Assembly (NCBI RefSeq): GCF_000633455.1
Contig: NZ_AYMG01000007.1
Coordinates: 1-64,000 of the forward strand
DNA length: 64,000 nt
Reading direction: 5' to 3'
From: Pedobacter jeongneungensis
GTDB lineage: Bacteria > Bacteroidota > Bacteroidia > Sphingobacteriales > Sphingobacteriaceae
The notes beneath the pieces were generated by a model. The model saw only the letters and a program-made list of their open reading frames with translations, was not told where the DNA came from and did not search any database. Made by a program: the position numbers and the translations under genes. Below, in pieces: positions 18,554 to 28,199 of this stretch (positions are counted from its first letter, which is position 1; the number at the start of each line of letters is the position of its first letter).

Positions 18554-19201
18554 TTAAATAATATTCCGGGTAATTTTCCCTTTGATAATGTAAAGCGATT
18601 CTATGTTTTTCTTGCTGATCACCGTATCGCCGGTAAAATTAGGGTTTGATGAACGCAGGATTAGTTTGGAATGATCAGGATGCTGAAAAATCAGTTTTAT
18701 GGTGCGCAAACTATTGCTTTCCTCATCTGTCATAACCACATAAGCTTCACCCCATTGCAGGATTTCTAAATTGATAATTTCTTTAATGGCAATAATTTCA
18801 CCCGCTGCATATTTCGGGTACATACTGTCGCCATAAACAGGTAAATAGGCCGTACAATCGTTAAAAGGAAGGTAATTTACCAGGTACTCTGCCCGATCTT
18901 CCTGTACAATCAGATCTTTAGCATCCGATAAACTCATATCGAAATATGGAACCCCCTCCTTGCTTTCGCTAACGCCCGGTTTCTTTTTAAAGAACGGCTC
19001 ACCCGTTCCGTTTTCAAACCATATTAAATTTACGTCGAATTTAAGTTCCAGTTTATCTTTAATGGCATTGGATACTTTGATTCTTTCTCTTAAAATATCC
19101 GACAAAGAGCCCTGTTTGATATTCAACGCCACCGCAAAATCTTTTTGGGATTTAAATCCCAATAAATCCATTAGTTTTTTTAAGCGTTGATTTTCGTTCA
19201 T
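18554..19201 (-). CDS. XRE-type transcriptional regulator with S24/LexA-like C-terminal domain
   Basis: A CI/LexA-like DNA-binding repressor of 215 residues. The N-terminal helix-turn-helix spans about 17-45 (SQKDFAVALNIKQGSLSDILR). The S24 peptidase-like domain carries the nucleophile serine in YGDSMYP (Ser 126). A matching lysine is expected near 168 (RTIKL), but I cannot confirm it acts in autocleavage. The linker (GVSESKEGVPYFD) holds no obvious Ala-Gly or Cys-Gly cleavage pair. It diverges from the four-module protein at 19300 across a 98-bp gap with an inverted repeat, so it may repress itself and that gene. It is not LexA: the N-terminal domain is XRE, not winged. Confidence 0.82.
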   Translation of the reverse strand: MNENQRLKKLMDLLGFKSQKDFAVALNIKQGSLSDILRERIKVSNAIKDKLELKFDVNLIWFENGTGEPFFKKKPGVSESKEGVPYFDMSLSDAKDLIVQEDRAEYLVNYLPFNDCTAYLPVYGDSMYPKYAAGEIIAIKEIINLEILQWGEAYVVMTDEESNSLRTIKLIFQHPDHSKLILRSSNPNFTGDTVISKKNIESLYIIKGKITRNII

Positions 19202-19216
19202 AAAATAAAATGTTAG

Positions 19217-19248
19217 TAAGTTATATGTAAAATATTTAGTTTAACTTA
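19217..19248. promoter_or_regulatory. Inverted repeat, candidate operator between divergent genes
   Basis: TAAGTTA (19217-19223) and TAACTTA (19242-19248) form a perfect 7-bp inverted repeat with 18 bp between arms. It lies in the divergent S24 repressor/19300 gap, close to the repressor start. A second short palindrome, TTAGCTAA, lies at 19269-19276. The dyad layout suits a dimeric XRE/S24 repressor; binding is inferred. Confidence 0.4.
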
Positions 19249-19299
19249 ATTTTTTTTGCTAAATTCGTTAGCTAATATAATCATTTAAAAATATAAGCA

Positions 19300-20460
19300 A
19301 TGGAAGGAGTATATCATTTTAAAAAAGAAACCGTGAGTTTCATTAATGCCATTGAAAGCTTTTTTACTTTGGGTAGTATCAACAGCAATTTACAGTTTTT
19401 AAAAAACTGGTTAAATCCACCACAGAACGAATATGATTATTCGCCTCAGAAGCATCCGGCACAGCTGTTACGTTTTTACGAAAAACTATTGCCGCTTTTC
19501 GAATATTCTGACCTGATTTTTAACCATAGCGAAGCAGATACTGATTTTGTAAAGGCCATTACTGCCGATGAAAGCAGTTTGGAACGGGAATCGGTTCTAC
19601 TTGATTATAGTCCGAAATTGTTGAGCAAAGGGGAGATGCAAAATCCTAAACTGATTTTTCTGGAGATGTTTTTATTCTTTCAATCACATAGTTATAAAAT
19701 TGCCTATAAAGAATGGTTGCTTGCAGGTTTAGAAAATACACTCGATCAGGAATGGGATGCCTATATTTATGAGGTATACGGCAATACAAAGAAAATGCTG
19801 GAAGCCTGTTGGTTAATCCATGAAAGGATCATTACTAAAAACAGTTTTAAAAGTATTGACCGGTATTATCATTTAGCGGTGTTTGAAAGTACATCACCTC
19901 TGGCTTTTGATCATGATCTTTTCCAAAATCCATTTGCAGTAATTGAGCATTTTTTTACCTTGGATAATCTTGCCGGGCACAAAACTTATCTTAAAAACTG
20001 GTATAAAATCGCCCTGGCAAAAGAAAGCCATGTAAATAATGGTTCGAATTACTTTTTCTTTTATAACCAGTTTACGCAATTGCTTAATGCGGGTTATATT
20101 ATTGCAGCAAAAAAACTGATCTATAAAAAATATATCGTCGAAACGTCTGATTATGCTGCTGTTCAAGCCTATGAAACCCAAATATGCGAGGTGAATACTT
20201 TGCCACCACATCATGTTAAAAATCCTTATTTGTTTATCGAAGGGTTTTTTGTGCCCGAAAAAATTAAACAATTACGTTTGGGCCTTTTAGAGTGGCTGTA
20301 CGCTGCCTTTAGCGCCAAAACCAGCATCAAATTAATGGATAAGGAATACCTTTTTGAACAATATGAAAATATGCAGATGATTATGGAAGCATTTTTTCTG
20401 GTTGTTAATGATTCTCATTTGGAGGAGGAAGAGGAGAACTGGATTGTTTACACAGAGTAG
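19300..20460 (+). CDS. Unknown protein with four similar helical modules
   Basis: A 386-residue cytoplasmic-looking protein of unknown function. By eye it contains four copies of one module. Copies begin at about residues 15 (INAIESFFTLGSI...LKNWL), 116 (LIFLEMFLFFQ...YKEWLLAGL), 210 (FAVIEHFFTLDNL...LKNWY) and 310 (YLFIEGFFVPEKI...LLEWLYAAF). Each has an [IL]E.FF core, an [KL].W about 20 residues on, and a later helix with FY/YE...LL[EN]A or MxEAxxLxxx. The C-terminus is very acidic (HLEEEEENW). It has no signal peptide or membrane segment. It diverges from an S24 repressor, which probably controls it. The modules suggest a helical-repeat scaffold or binding protein. Confidence 0.7.
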   Translation: MEGVYHFKKETVSFINAIESFFTLGSINSNLQFLKNWLNPPQNEYDYSPQKHPAQLLRFYEKLLPLFEYSDLIFNHSEADTDFVKAITADESSLERESVLLDYSPKLLSKGEMQNPKLIFLEMFLFFQSHSYKIAYKEWLLAGLENTLDQEWDAYIYEVYGNTKKMLEACWLIHERIITKNSFKSIDRYYHLAVFESTSPLAFDHDLFQNPFAVIEHFFTLDNLAGHKTYLKNWYKIALAKESHVNNGSNYFFFYNQFTQLLNAGYIIAAKKLIYKKYIVETSDYAAVQAYETQICEVNTLPPHHVKNPYLFIEGFFVPEKIKQLRLGLLEWLYAAFSAKTSIKLMDKEYLFEQYENMQMIMEAFFLVVNDSHLEEEEENWIVYTE

Positions 20461-20476
20461 CCACTACCGCGACTTA

Positions 20477-23400
20477 TTAACCATCACCCATAAACTCGCT
20501 TGGTGTTTTACCAAAGTGCTTTTTAAACTCCGAGCTAAAATATTTCCTATCGCTAAAACCTACCGCATAAGCAATTTCGGCAATATTACCCGTTCCCTGT
20601 TTAAGCAGTTGTGCAGCCCTTTTTATCCGGAGCGATTTAATGAAATCGTTTACTGAAAGATCAGTTAATGCCCTGATTTTTTTATAAAGCACAGGCTGGC
20701 TCATCCCGATCTCTGCCGATAGGGTGGGTACATCAAAATCTGGATCGGCGATACGGTCTTCAATTACCTGTATAATTTTATTCAGGAAGTTTTGCTCGGT
20801 GGTATTGATCACCAGGTTTTTAGGTTCTAATGTAATTACCTGCGCAAATTTTTGTTTAATGGTTTCGCGTGCGCTTAACAAGTTCTGGATGTTCAGTTCG
20901 AGAATTTTCAGGTTAAAAGGTTTCATGATGTAGGCATCGGCACCATTTTCAAAACCATTAATCTGATGTACATAAGCCGATCGGGCGGTTAACAACACAA
21001 CCGGAATATGGCTCGTACTTTCATCTGTTTTCAATTTCCGGCATAATTCAAGGCCATCCATTACGGGCATCATTACATCACTGATAATCAGGTCGGGAAT
21101 GAGTTCCAATGCACTGGCTAAACCGGTAGCGCCGTTTTCACTTTCATAAATACTGTATTGATCATTCAAGGCATTTTTAATAAAAGCCCTTACATCTTCA
21201 TTATCTTCTACCAATAAAATGCTTTTTTTCTCTTTTTTTGTTGTTAACGGCTGTTCGTATTCTTCAGTTGGGGGGGCGGCAACTGCTGTAGGGCGAATAT
21301 TATAATTGGCTGCATCGTCGTAATAAACATAATCGGAGATTAAATCTGAGGGATTGAAATGCGCTTTTCCGGTTTTAAGGCTTACCGTAAAGCTGGTTGC
21401 GCCAACTGTTCCTTCGTTTTGTGGTATACTGCTGAAAGCGATTTCACCATGGTGCAGTTCGACAATACTTTTCGACAGGGATAATCCTAAACCCGTGCCG
21501 ATGGTTGAGCCTGCATTGGCCTGGTAAAAATTGGTAAATAGGTTGGCCTGGTTTTCTAAAGGAATCCCTTTTCCATTATCGCTGATCTGGATGTTAATGT
21601 TTTGATTTTCTGCGTAGATTTTTAAACTTATTTTTCCATGATTAGGGGTAAACTTGAATGCATTTGATAACAAATTAAACAATACTTTTTCCATCTGTAC
21701 TTTATCAAAATAAAGTTCGATTTCGGGCTGTACGGTTTCGAAAACATAATTAATGTTTTTGGAGATCGCCATGTTCTGAAAGGCCAGAAATATTTCCCTG
21801 CAGAATTTTATAATATCACCCGGACTTACGTGTAAAGTCATTTTGCCACTTTCGGCTTTTCTAAAATCAAGCAGTTCGGTAACGAGATTCATTAACCGAT
21901 CGGCATTATTTTTAATAGGTTGTAGGTCTCTGTTCAGCGCTGGATCGTCTTTTGCATTTTCGATCAGTTTATCCAAAGGACCAACAATCAGTGTTAAAGG
22001 AGTACGGATTTCGTGTGAAATATTAGTGAAAAACTCAAGTTTGTGCTCGTTAACTTCTTTTTCTGTTTTGAGTACAACCCTGATCAATAAATAACGGACA
22101 AATACAATGGATATGCCTGCAAAAACACAGAAATAGACGAGGTATGCCCACCAGGTTCTGTAAAATGGCGGTAATACCTTAATCTGTATGGTACTGGCGG
22201 TATCTGTCCAAAGCCCATCATTATTGGTGCCTTTAACCATTAAGGTATAATTCCCAGGAGAAAGGTTGGTATAGCTGGCAGAAGGAACATCCACATAGTT
22301 CCAGTTTTTTTCGAAGCCATCAAGCTTGTAGGCATAATGATTTTTATCTGCTTTAATGAAGTTTAGTAAGGTAAAATCAATTGAAAATACGTTTTGGTCG
22401 GCTGCAAATGTGATCGATTTAAGGGTGCTGATGTTCTGCTTAAGTGGGCTATCTTCATCATTTAAGTTTACAGTTTTATTAAATAGCTTTAACCCGGTAA
22501 ATATAACGGGAGGGGTGTTTTTATTTTCTTTGATTTCATTTGGGAAAAAGCTCACCATTCCACTTAGTCCGCCAAAGAAAAAAGCTCCCTTACTATCTTT
22601 CAGGAACGATTTATAATTAAATTCATTTCCGGGCAGACCATCTTTGGTGTTGTAGGTTTTAAAGGTTTTCTGTTTCGGGTTATACTTGCACAAACCTTTA
22701 TCGGTTGTAATCCACAGGTTCCTGAAATCGTCTTCCAAAATTCCCATAATGTTGTTGCTGGGTAAGCCATCTGCCGCAGTGGTTCTCATGTAACGATGGT
22801 GCGCTGCATCAAATCTAAATAACCCATTGCGCAGGGTACCGATTAATAAATATCCATCTTTATCTTCGGCTAAACAGCTGATCTCGTTATATTTTAAAAT
22901 TTCAGGCGCTGCGGCCACACGACCAATAAATCTGGACGAATCTTTTTTAAGTTGGTACAGTCCTGAATTGGTGGCCACCCATAGATTTCTTTTTGTGTCT
23001 TCGAAAATGTTCAGTACAGCGTCAGTAAGTCCGTTTAAGCGATTGCGGATAAATTTCCCTGTTGATGGATTAAAGCTGTTAAGCCCACCGTTGGTCCCTA
23101 CCCAAAAACGGCCGTAACTGTCTTCAAAAACAGAGGTAATTTCGTCACTACTTAGTGAGGAGGTGTCGTTTTTACTACTCGTGTACCTTACAAAAGTTTT
23201 CGTTTCTGGTTGAAAAAGATTCAGCCCTCCATAATGGGTACCCACCCAAATCCTGTTTTTTTTATCTCTTATTACGGCTTTAACCAGGTTTGCACTTAAG
23301 CTTTTCGGGTTGTTAGGGTTATATTTGTAGCGGATGAAGGTATTGTTTTTCCTGTCGTAATAATTCAGCCCCTCGCCTTCAGTACCGATCCACAGATTTT

Positions 23401-24520
23401 GATCCTGATCTTCCATAATCGAGCTGATTACGTTGCTGCTTAAACCATTTGCTGAAGTAGTGCTCCGGTAAACTTTAAATGGCGTATAATTTGGATAAAC
23501 CATGTTGATGGCTCCATAATAGGTACCCACCCAGATAATTCCCTGCCGGTCCTGATAGATATCGTAAACAGAGTTCTGGCTTAAACTGGAAGGGATTTCA
23601 GGTTCATTTTGTAAGGTGCTGAAGCTTTTGGTAGCGGGATCGTAAATGTTAATGCCATGTAAACTTCCGATCCACAGTTTTCCCTCCCGGTCGAGTATAA
23701 TTTTCCGGATGTTATTGCTACTGATTCCACTTGGGTTAAGGCTTGAATATTTATAGGTCGTAATGTTTTTGGTACTTAGGTTTAGTTTACTTACACCGGT
23801 TTGTTTGGTGGCAATCCAAAGGTTGTTTTCGCGATCTTCTACCATGCTGGTAATGTGGTTATCAATCGCTTTATTAAGTGCCTCACTAAACTGCTTAAAA
23901 TAAGTTAAGTAGTTTTTTCCAGCTTTAAAAACCATGCGCATTAAGCCGTTAGAGGTGCTTAACCACAATGCCCCGTAATGATCTTCAGTAATCGTATAGA
24001 TTTTAAGAGGTCGCTTTTTCTGATAGAAAAAACGTTTAAATGTATATTTTTCTTTTTTGGAGAGAAGATTTAGACCATTGTTGGTACCTACCCAAACACG
24101 GTTTTGTTTGTCCTGAAAAATGCAGTTTATTACAGAGGCACTAATGCTGTTAGGCGCTTTGTCGTTATGCCTGTAACAGTCAAAATTATCGCCGGCTTCA
24201 TTGTATTTATTTAGGCCATCCGATGTTCCTATTAGCAAAGTACCATCCTTTAAGGCTAAAATTGTTGAAAGGTATGATGAAAAGCTGATGCTTTTTGGGT
24301 TGCCGTTTTGATGGTTATATACCTTAAAAAATTGCGAATCGTATTTGTTTAACCCAAAACGCGTACCAAACCACATAAAGCCTTTACCATCCTGGGCAAT
24401 TGATAATACCGAACTTTGAGAGAGCCCGTTTTCAACATTAAGATGTTTAAAAGCGTATTTATTCTGGGCATGACATAAAGCGATAAAAAATACTAATGTA
24501 CATGTGAGCAGGGATTTCAT
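20477..24520 (-). CDS. Hybrid two-component system regulator (HTCS)
   Basis: One-protein sensor kinase and transcription factor that controls polysaccharide loci in Bacteroidota. The 1347 residues read: signal peptide (LLTCTLVFFIALCHAQ); about 14 propeller repeats of the [IL]W[IV]GT..G[IL]N type up to about residue 650 (two 7-bladed propellers); a Y_Y_Y domain about 700-780; one membrane helix about 790-815; HisKA with phospho-acceptor His near 835 (NISHEIRTPLTL); HATPase with DNGKGIPLE and GTGLGLSLSKS; a receiver with Asp near 1147 (ISDVMMPVMDG); and a C-terminal AraC-type helix-turn-helix. It faces away from susC/susD at 24872, the expected target, and senses a degradation product in the periplasm. 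Confidence 0.95.
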   Translation of the reverse strand: MKSLLTCTLVFFIALCHAQNKYAFKHLNVENGLSQSSVLSIAQDGKGFMWFGTRFGLNKYDSQFFKVYNHQNGNPKSISFSSYLSTILALKDGTLLIGTSDGLNKYNEAGDNFDCYRHNDKAPNSISASVINCIFQDKQNRVWVGTNNGLNLLSKKEKYTFKRFFYQKKRPLKIYTITEDHYGALWLSTSNGLMRMVFKAGKNYLTYFKQFSEALNKAIDNHITSMVEDRENNLWIATKQTGVSKLNLSTKNITTYKYSSLNPSGISSNNIRKIILDREGKLWIGSLHGINIYDPATKSFSTLQNEPEIPSSLSQNSVYDIYQDRQGIIWVGTYYGAINMVYPNYTPFKVYRSTTSANGLSSNVISSIMEDQDQNLWIGTEGEGLNYYDRKNNTFIRYKYNPNNPKSLSANLVKAVIRDKKNRIWVGTHYGGLNLFQPETKTFVRYTSSKNDTSSLSSDEITSVFEDSYGRFWVGTNGGLNSFNPSTGKFIRNRLNGLTDAVLNIFEDTKRNLWVATNSGLYQLKKDSSRFIGRVAAAPEILKYNEISCLAEDKDGYLLIGTLRNGLFRFDAAHHRYMRTTAADGLPSNNIMGILEDDFRNLWITTDKGLCKYNPKQKTFKTYNTKDGLPGNEFNYKSFLKDSKGAFFFGGLSGMVSFFPNEIKENKNTPPVIFTGLKLFNKTVNLNDEDSPLKQNISTLKSITFAADQNVFSIDFTLLNFIKADKNHYAYKLDGFEKNWNYVDVPSASYTNLSPGNYTLMVKGTNNDGLWTDTASTIQIKVLPPFYRTWWAYLVYFCVFAGISIVFVRYLLIRVVLKTEKEVNEHKLEFFTNISHEIRTPLTLIVGPLDKLIENAKDDPALNRDLQPIKNNADRLMNLVTELLDFRKAESGKMTLHVSPGDIIKFCREIFLAFQNMAISKNINYVFETVQPEIELYFDKVQMEKVLFNLLSNAFKFTPNHGKISLKIYAENQNINIQISDNGKGIPLENQANLFTNFYQANAGSTIGTGLGLSLSKSIVELHHGEIAFSSIPQNEGTVGATSFTVSLKTGKAHFNPSDLISDYVYYDDAANYNIRPTAVAAPPTEEYEQPLTTKKEKKSILLVEDNEDVRAFIKNALNDQYSIYESENGATGLASALELIPDLIISDVMMPVMDGLELCRKLKTDESTSHIPVVLLTARSAYVHQINGFENGADAYIMKPFNLKILELNIQNLLSARETIKQKFAQVITLEPKNLVINTTEQNFLNKIIQVIEDRIADPDFDVPTLSAEIGMSQPVLYKKIRALTDLSVNDFIKSLRIKRAAQLLKQGTGNIAEIAYAVGFSDRKYFSSEFKKHFGKTPSEFMGDG

Positions 24521-24660
24521 GTTGGTGAAAAATGGGGAATGGTTAGCTTCTACCTATTAAAAGTACAAAATGTTTCCGTTATAAGAACCAGATGCCTTTA
24601 ATGCTGGCAATTTTAACATTTTATCTTCTTATTTGCCCATTTTAATACTGTTTTATGGCT

Positions 24661-24701
24661 TTATTTAGAATTTTACCCCTATTTATTTAGGATTTTACCC
24701 C
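24661..24701. promoter_or_regulatory. Pair of 19-bp direct repeats, candidate HTCS operator
   Basis: TTATTTAGAATTTTACCCC (24661-24679) and TTATTTAGGATTTTACCCC (24683-24701) differ at one base and are 22 bp apart start to start, about two helical turns. A weaker third copy, TTATTT-N4-ATTTTA, lies at 24629-24644. They sit in the 351-bp gap between the HTCS gene and susC, 170-210 bp before the susC start. Direct repeats at this spacing suit an AraC-type dimer. Binding is inferred. The rest of the gap holds no gene. Confidence 0.55.
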
Positions 24702-24871
24702 CTCTGTTTGCTTCTAATACAACAATTTTGAATAGCCAAATATTAAAGGAAAACCAAACCGTTTAAGCTGATTCCCTTTTTTAGTAGATAGTTTTAAACT
24801 ATATGCAGCCACGGGTTATGCCAATAATTTTTTGCGATTAAGAAAAACAATGTTAATCAACTAAACAAAAA

Positions 24872-27800
24872 ATGGATAAACTTTACAAACATTTCAAAAT
24901 TGGAGAAGCAAAACCGAGCCGTTTTTACTGGCCGGTGAAATTATTTTCGCTGCTTGTTTTTTTGAGTTTTATGGCATTTACAGCCTATGCTCAATCCATA
25001 AAAATTTCAGGAACGGTAAAAGATAACTTAGGAGGTCCGCTACCAGGAGTAAGTGTTAAATTAAAAGGTGGAACAGCTGCAGTGGTTACTAACGGCGAAG
25101 GTAAATTTAACCTTGAAGTACCTTCAGTACAAAGCATACTTGTATTCACTTATATCGGTTACGATGTACGCGAGGTTACCGTTGGCTCATCAACAACATT
25201 GAACATTGTTTTACTCGAACAAAACAATAGCCTAAATGATGTAGTGGTGGTTGGTTATGGCGTACAAAAAAAGGTTAATGTTATAGGTTCTGTGTCAACC
25301 ATTGATGCAAAATCTATCGAAAACAGGCCAGTTACCAACCTGTCTTCTTCATTAGGTGGTTTAAGCTCGGGTGTATTTGTTCGCCAGTCATCAGGCAAAC
25401 CAGGATCTGATGGGGCTACCATTAGAATCCGTGGTACAGGAACATTAAACAGTAATAACGCTTTAATCATAGTAGATGGCATCATTGGCAGCATGGATGC
25501 TGTTAATCCAAATGACGTAGAAAGTGTATCAATCTTAAAAGATGCAGCAGCAGCTTCTATTTATGGATCATTGGCTGCAAACGGAGTTATTTTAATTACC
25601 ACTAAAAAAGGTAATAAAGGAAAAACAACAGTGAGCTACAGTGGTTTGGCCTCAATTGCCAGACCTGCGAATTTGCCAACTTTTGTTTCTGATTATATAA
25701 CACATATGCAACTGGTTAATGAAGGTTATCGTAATTTGGGTCAAACACCTATTTATACAGATGCCACAATTGCTCAATGGGCAGCTGCAAATGCCGATCC
25801 TGATGGATTAACAGCGCAAGGGGTGCCAAATTACATTGCATATCCCAATACAGATTGGGGTAATGTTATTTTTGAGAATAATGTAGTTCAGCAACATAAC
25901 CTTTCTCTAAATGGCGGTTCGGAGAATACGCAATACCTATTATCTGCATTGTATCTGAATAATCCGGGTACAATGGCAAACACAGGATCAGATAAATATA
26001 GTTTGCGTATAAATTTGCAATCTAAAGTGGCTAAGTTTTTAACTGTAGGCACGCAAACTTTTGCTTCGATGCAAACGTATGGTTTAGCAAATACCGATAA
26101 TGCATTCAACTTTTTACGTCAAACTACGCCAGGAGTTTACCCGATCTGGGATGGAAAATATGGTTTCCCGGCAGCAGCCGAAGAATCGTCTACCGCTAAT
26201 AATATTTCTTCTTATCTGTATAGCACAGGTGGTGATGATAAAGAAACCCGGATTAATACTACAGTTTTTGCAAAGGTTGATATTTTAAAGGGTTTGGATT
26301 TCGAAACCAGGTTTAACTTTCAATCACGCCAGGAAGAATTTAATAACCATAGCATTACCAACGAACGCTGGAACTTTGCGACTAACACCTTAAAATCTGC
26401 AAAAACAACACCAGATCAGTTAAGTACCAACTATGGTTTCAATAAAAACTATGGTTTTACCATAGATAATATTTTAAAATACACCACAACTATTGCTAAA
26501 GACCACGACATTAGCGTGCTGGCAGGGTATAACCAATATTATTATAACTATTATAATTTTGGAGCTTCGAAAAAAGGTTTAATTGACGAAACCATTACTA
26601 CACTGTCATCAGCTACGGCCGTAACTTCGGCAACAGGTGGTGAGTATGATTATGCCATGCGTTCAGTTTTCGGGCGGTTAAATTATGCTTACAAAAGCAG
26701 GTATTTATTAGAAGGTGTATTTAGATACGATGGCTCTTCAAAATTTGCTGAAAGCCGTCGCTGGGGCTTTTTCCCTGCCTTCTCTGCCGGATGGCGCATT
26801 TCTCAGGAGCCATTTATGAAAGGGCTTGATCAATACATCAGCAACCTGAAACTCCGTGCTTCATGGGGTAAAACTGGTAACAATGTTATGAATACCGATG
26901 CTTCATTGGGTAATTACGATTATCAGGCGGTTTACGGATCTACCAATTATTCTTATAACGGCATTCAGTCTAATGGTTTAGTATCTACCAAATTTGCAAA
27001 TGCAAACCTGGTTTGGGAAAGTACAACCACAACCAATATTGGTTTGGATGGTAACTTGTTTCATGGGGCCATTAATTTTGAAATTGATCTGTATAGAAAA
27101 TATACAAATGGCATTTTATTTACACCAACCATTCCATTAACCACGGGAACAGCTACAGCTGCTACTCAAAATATAGCAGAAGTATCTAATAAAGGCTTAG
27201 AGTTTACCCTGGGATATAATGGTAAAATAGGCGAATTTAAATATGGAGTTTCGGGCAATTTTGCCTACAACTTTAATCGTGTAACAAAGTACAAGGGCAC
27301 TCTACAGGCGGGTTATACAACTGATGCATTGGGCAACAGGGTGTATAAAACCAATCTGGGCAGTGTTTCAAGCGGAGGTACAAATCGTGTTTTAGAAGGG
27401 CACGAAATTAATGAATATTACTTGCAGAAAGTTTATAAAGGCGATGGAAACTATTTTACAGACGGTAAAGTAAACATTAACGGCGGGCCGAAAGATGGTA
27501 TGATCCGTACTACTGATGATATGGCCTGGTTAAATGCCATGATTGCTGCCGGTTATACTTTCCAACCAACAGGTGGAGTAGGCAAAACCAAAATTTATTA
27601 TGGCGATTTAATCTATGCGGATAATAATGGCGATGGCCTTTATGGCAATGATGTTGATGCACAGTTCATGAATAAATCTTCAACACCAAGGTATAATTAT
27701 GGCTTTAGCTTAAACTTATCTTATAAAAATATAGATCTTTCTATGCTTTGGTCTGGAAGTGCAGGGATGTGGTATTATTGGAATGCAACGGGTTACAATA

Positions 27801-28189
27801 ACTCTATTGTATCATTAGGTAACTCGGTGAGTACCTTAATTGCCAATGATCATTACTATTACAATGAGTCAAATCCAAATGATCCGGCCAATAACATCAC
27901 CGCAAAATATCCGAGGCTTAAAAATACTACCGATGCACAAAATGCGGCGGTAGCCAGCGATTTTTATTTATATAATGCCTCTTACTTAAAATTAAAAAAC
28001 TTGCAGATTGGTTATACACTGCCTGAAAAAATCTCTAAAAAAGCAGCCATGAGCAGGGCAAGGATTTTCCTTTCAGGAGAAAACCTGCTTACCATTACAA
28101 ACTATCCTGGCTTAGACCCCGAAATTGGTGCAGGGGTATCTTATCCAACCATGCGTCAGTATTCTTTAGGTTTAAATGTTACTTTTTAA
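24872..28189 (+). CDS. SusC/RagA-family TonB-dependent receptor (uronate polysaccharide locus)
   Basis: Outer-membrane importer of oligosaccharides for the 20.5-36.5 kb locus. The 1105-residue protein has a signal segment (FSLLVFLSFMAFTAYAQ). A carboxypeptidase-like domain follows (SGTVKDNLGGPLPGVSVKL ... YIGYDVREVTV), then the plug start (NDVVVVGYGVQKKVNVIGS) with RGTGTLNSNNALIIVDGI and ILKDAAAASIYGSLAANGV. The C-terminal barrel ends YSLGLNVTF. There is no STN domain, consistent with control by the adjacent HTCS rather than an ECF/FecR pair. susD starts 10 bp downstream. Expression probably depends on the 24661-24701 repeats. Confidence 0.95.
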   Translation: MDKLYKHFKIGEAKPSRFYWPVKLFSLLVFLSFMAFTAYAQSIKISGTVKDNLGGPLPGVSVKLKGGTAAVVTNGEGKFNLEVPSVQSILVFTYIGYDVREVTVGSSTTLNIVLLEQNNSLNDVVVVGYGVQKKVNVIGSVSTIDAKSIENRPVTNLSSSLGGLSSGVFVRQSSGKPGSDGATIRIRGTGTLNSNNALIIVDGIIGSMDAVNPNDVESVSILKDAAAASIYGSLAANGVILITTKKGNKGKTTVSYSGLASIARPANLPTFVSDYITHMQLVNEGYRNLGQTPIYTDATIAQWAAANADPDGLTAQGVPNYIAYPNTDWGNVIFENNVVQQHNLSLNGGSENTQYLLSALYLNNPGTMANTGSDKYSLRINLQSKVAKFLTVGTQTFASMQTYGLANTDNAFNFLRQTTPGVYPIWDGKYGFPAAAEESSTANNISSYLYSTGGDDKETRINTTVFAKVDILKGLDFETRFNFQSRQEEFNNHSITNERWNFATNTLKSAKTTPDQLSTNYGFNKNYGFTIDNILKYTTTIAKDHDISVLAGYNQYYYNYYNFGASKKGLIDETITTLSSATAVTSATGGEYDYAMRSVFGRLNYAYKSRYLLEGVFRYDGSSKFAESRRWGFFPAFSAGWRISQEPFMKGLDQYISNLKLRASWGKTGNNVMNTDASLGNYDYQAVYGSTNYSYNGIQSNGLVSTKFANANLVWESTTTTNIGLDGNLFHGAINFEIDLYRKYTNGILFTPTIPLTTGTATAATQNIAEVSNKGLEFTLGYNGKIGEFKYGVSGNFAYNFNRVTKYKGTLQAGYTTDALGNRVYKTNLGSVSSGGTNRVLEGHEINEYYLQKVYKGDGNYFTDGKVNINGGPKDGMIRTTDDMAWLNAMIAAGYTFQPTGGVGKTKIYYGDLIYADNNGDGLYGNDVDAQFMNKSSTPRYNYGFSLNLSYKNIDLSMLWSGSAGMWYYWNATGYNNSIVSLGNSVSTLIANDHYYYNESNPNDPANNITAKYPRLKNTTDAQNAAVASDFYLYNASYLKLKNLQIGYTLPEKISKKAAMSRARIFLSGENLLTITNYPGLDPEIGAGVSYPTMRQYSLGLNVTF

Positions 28190-28199
28190 CGGAAACACA

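Noticed and set aside
18554..19201. LexA identity for the S24 protein
   Set aside because: The N-terminal domain is an XRE-type helix-turn-helix, not the LexA winged helix, and no Ala-Gly cleavage pair is clear.
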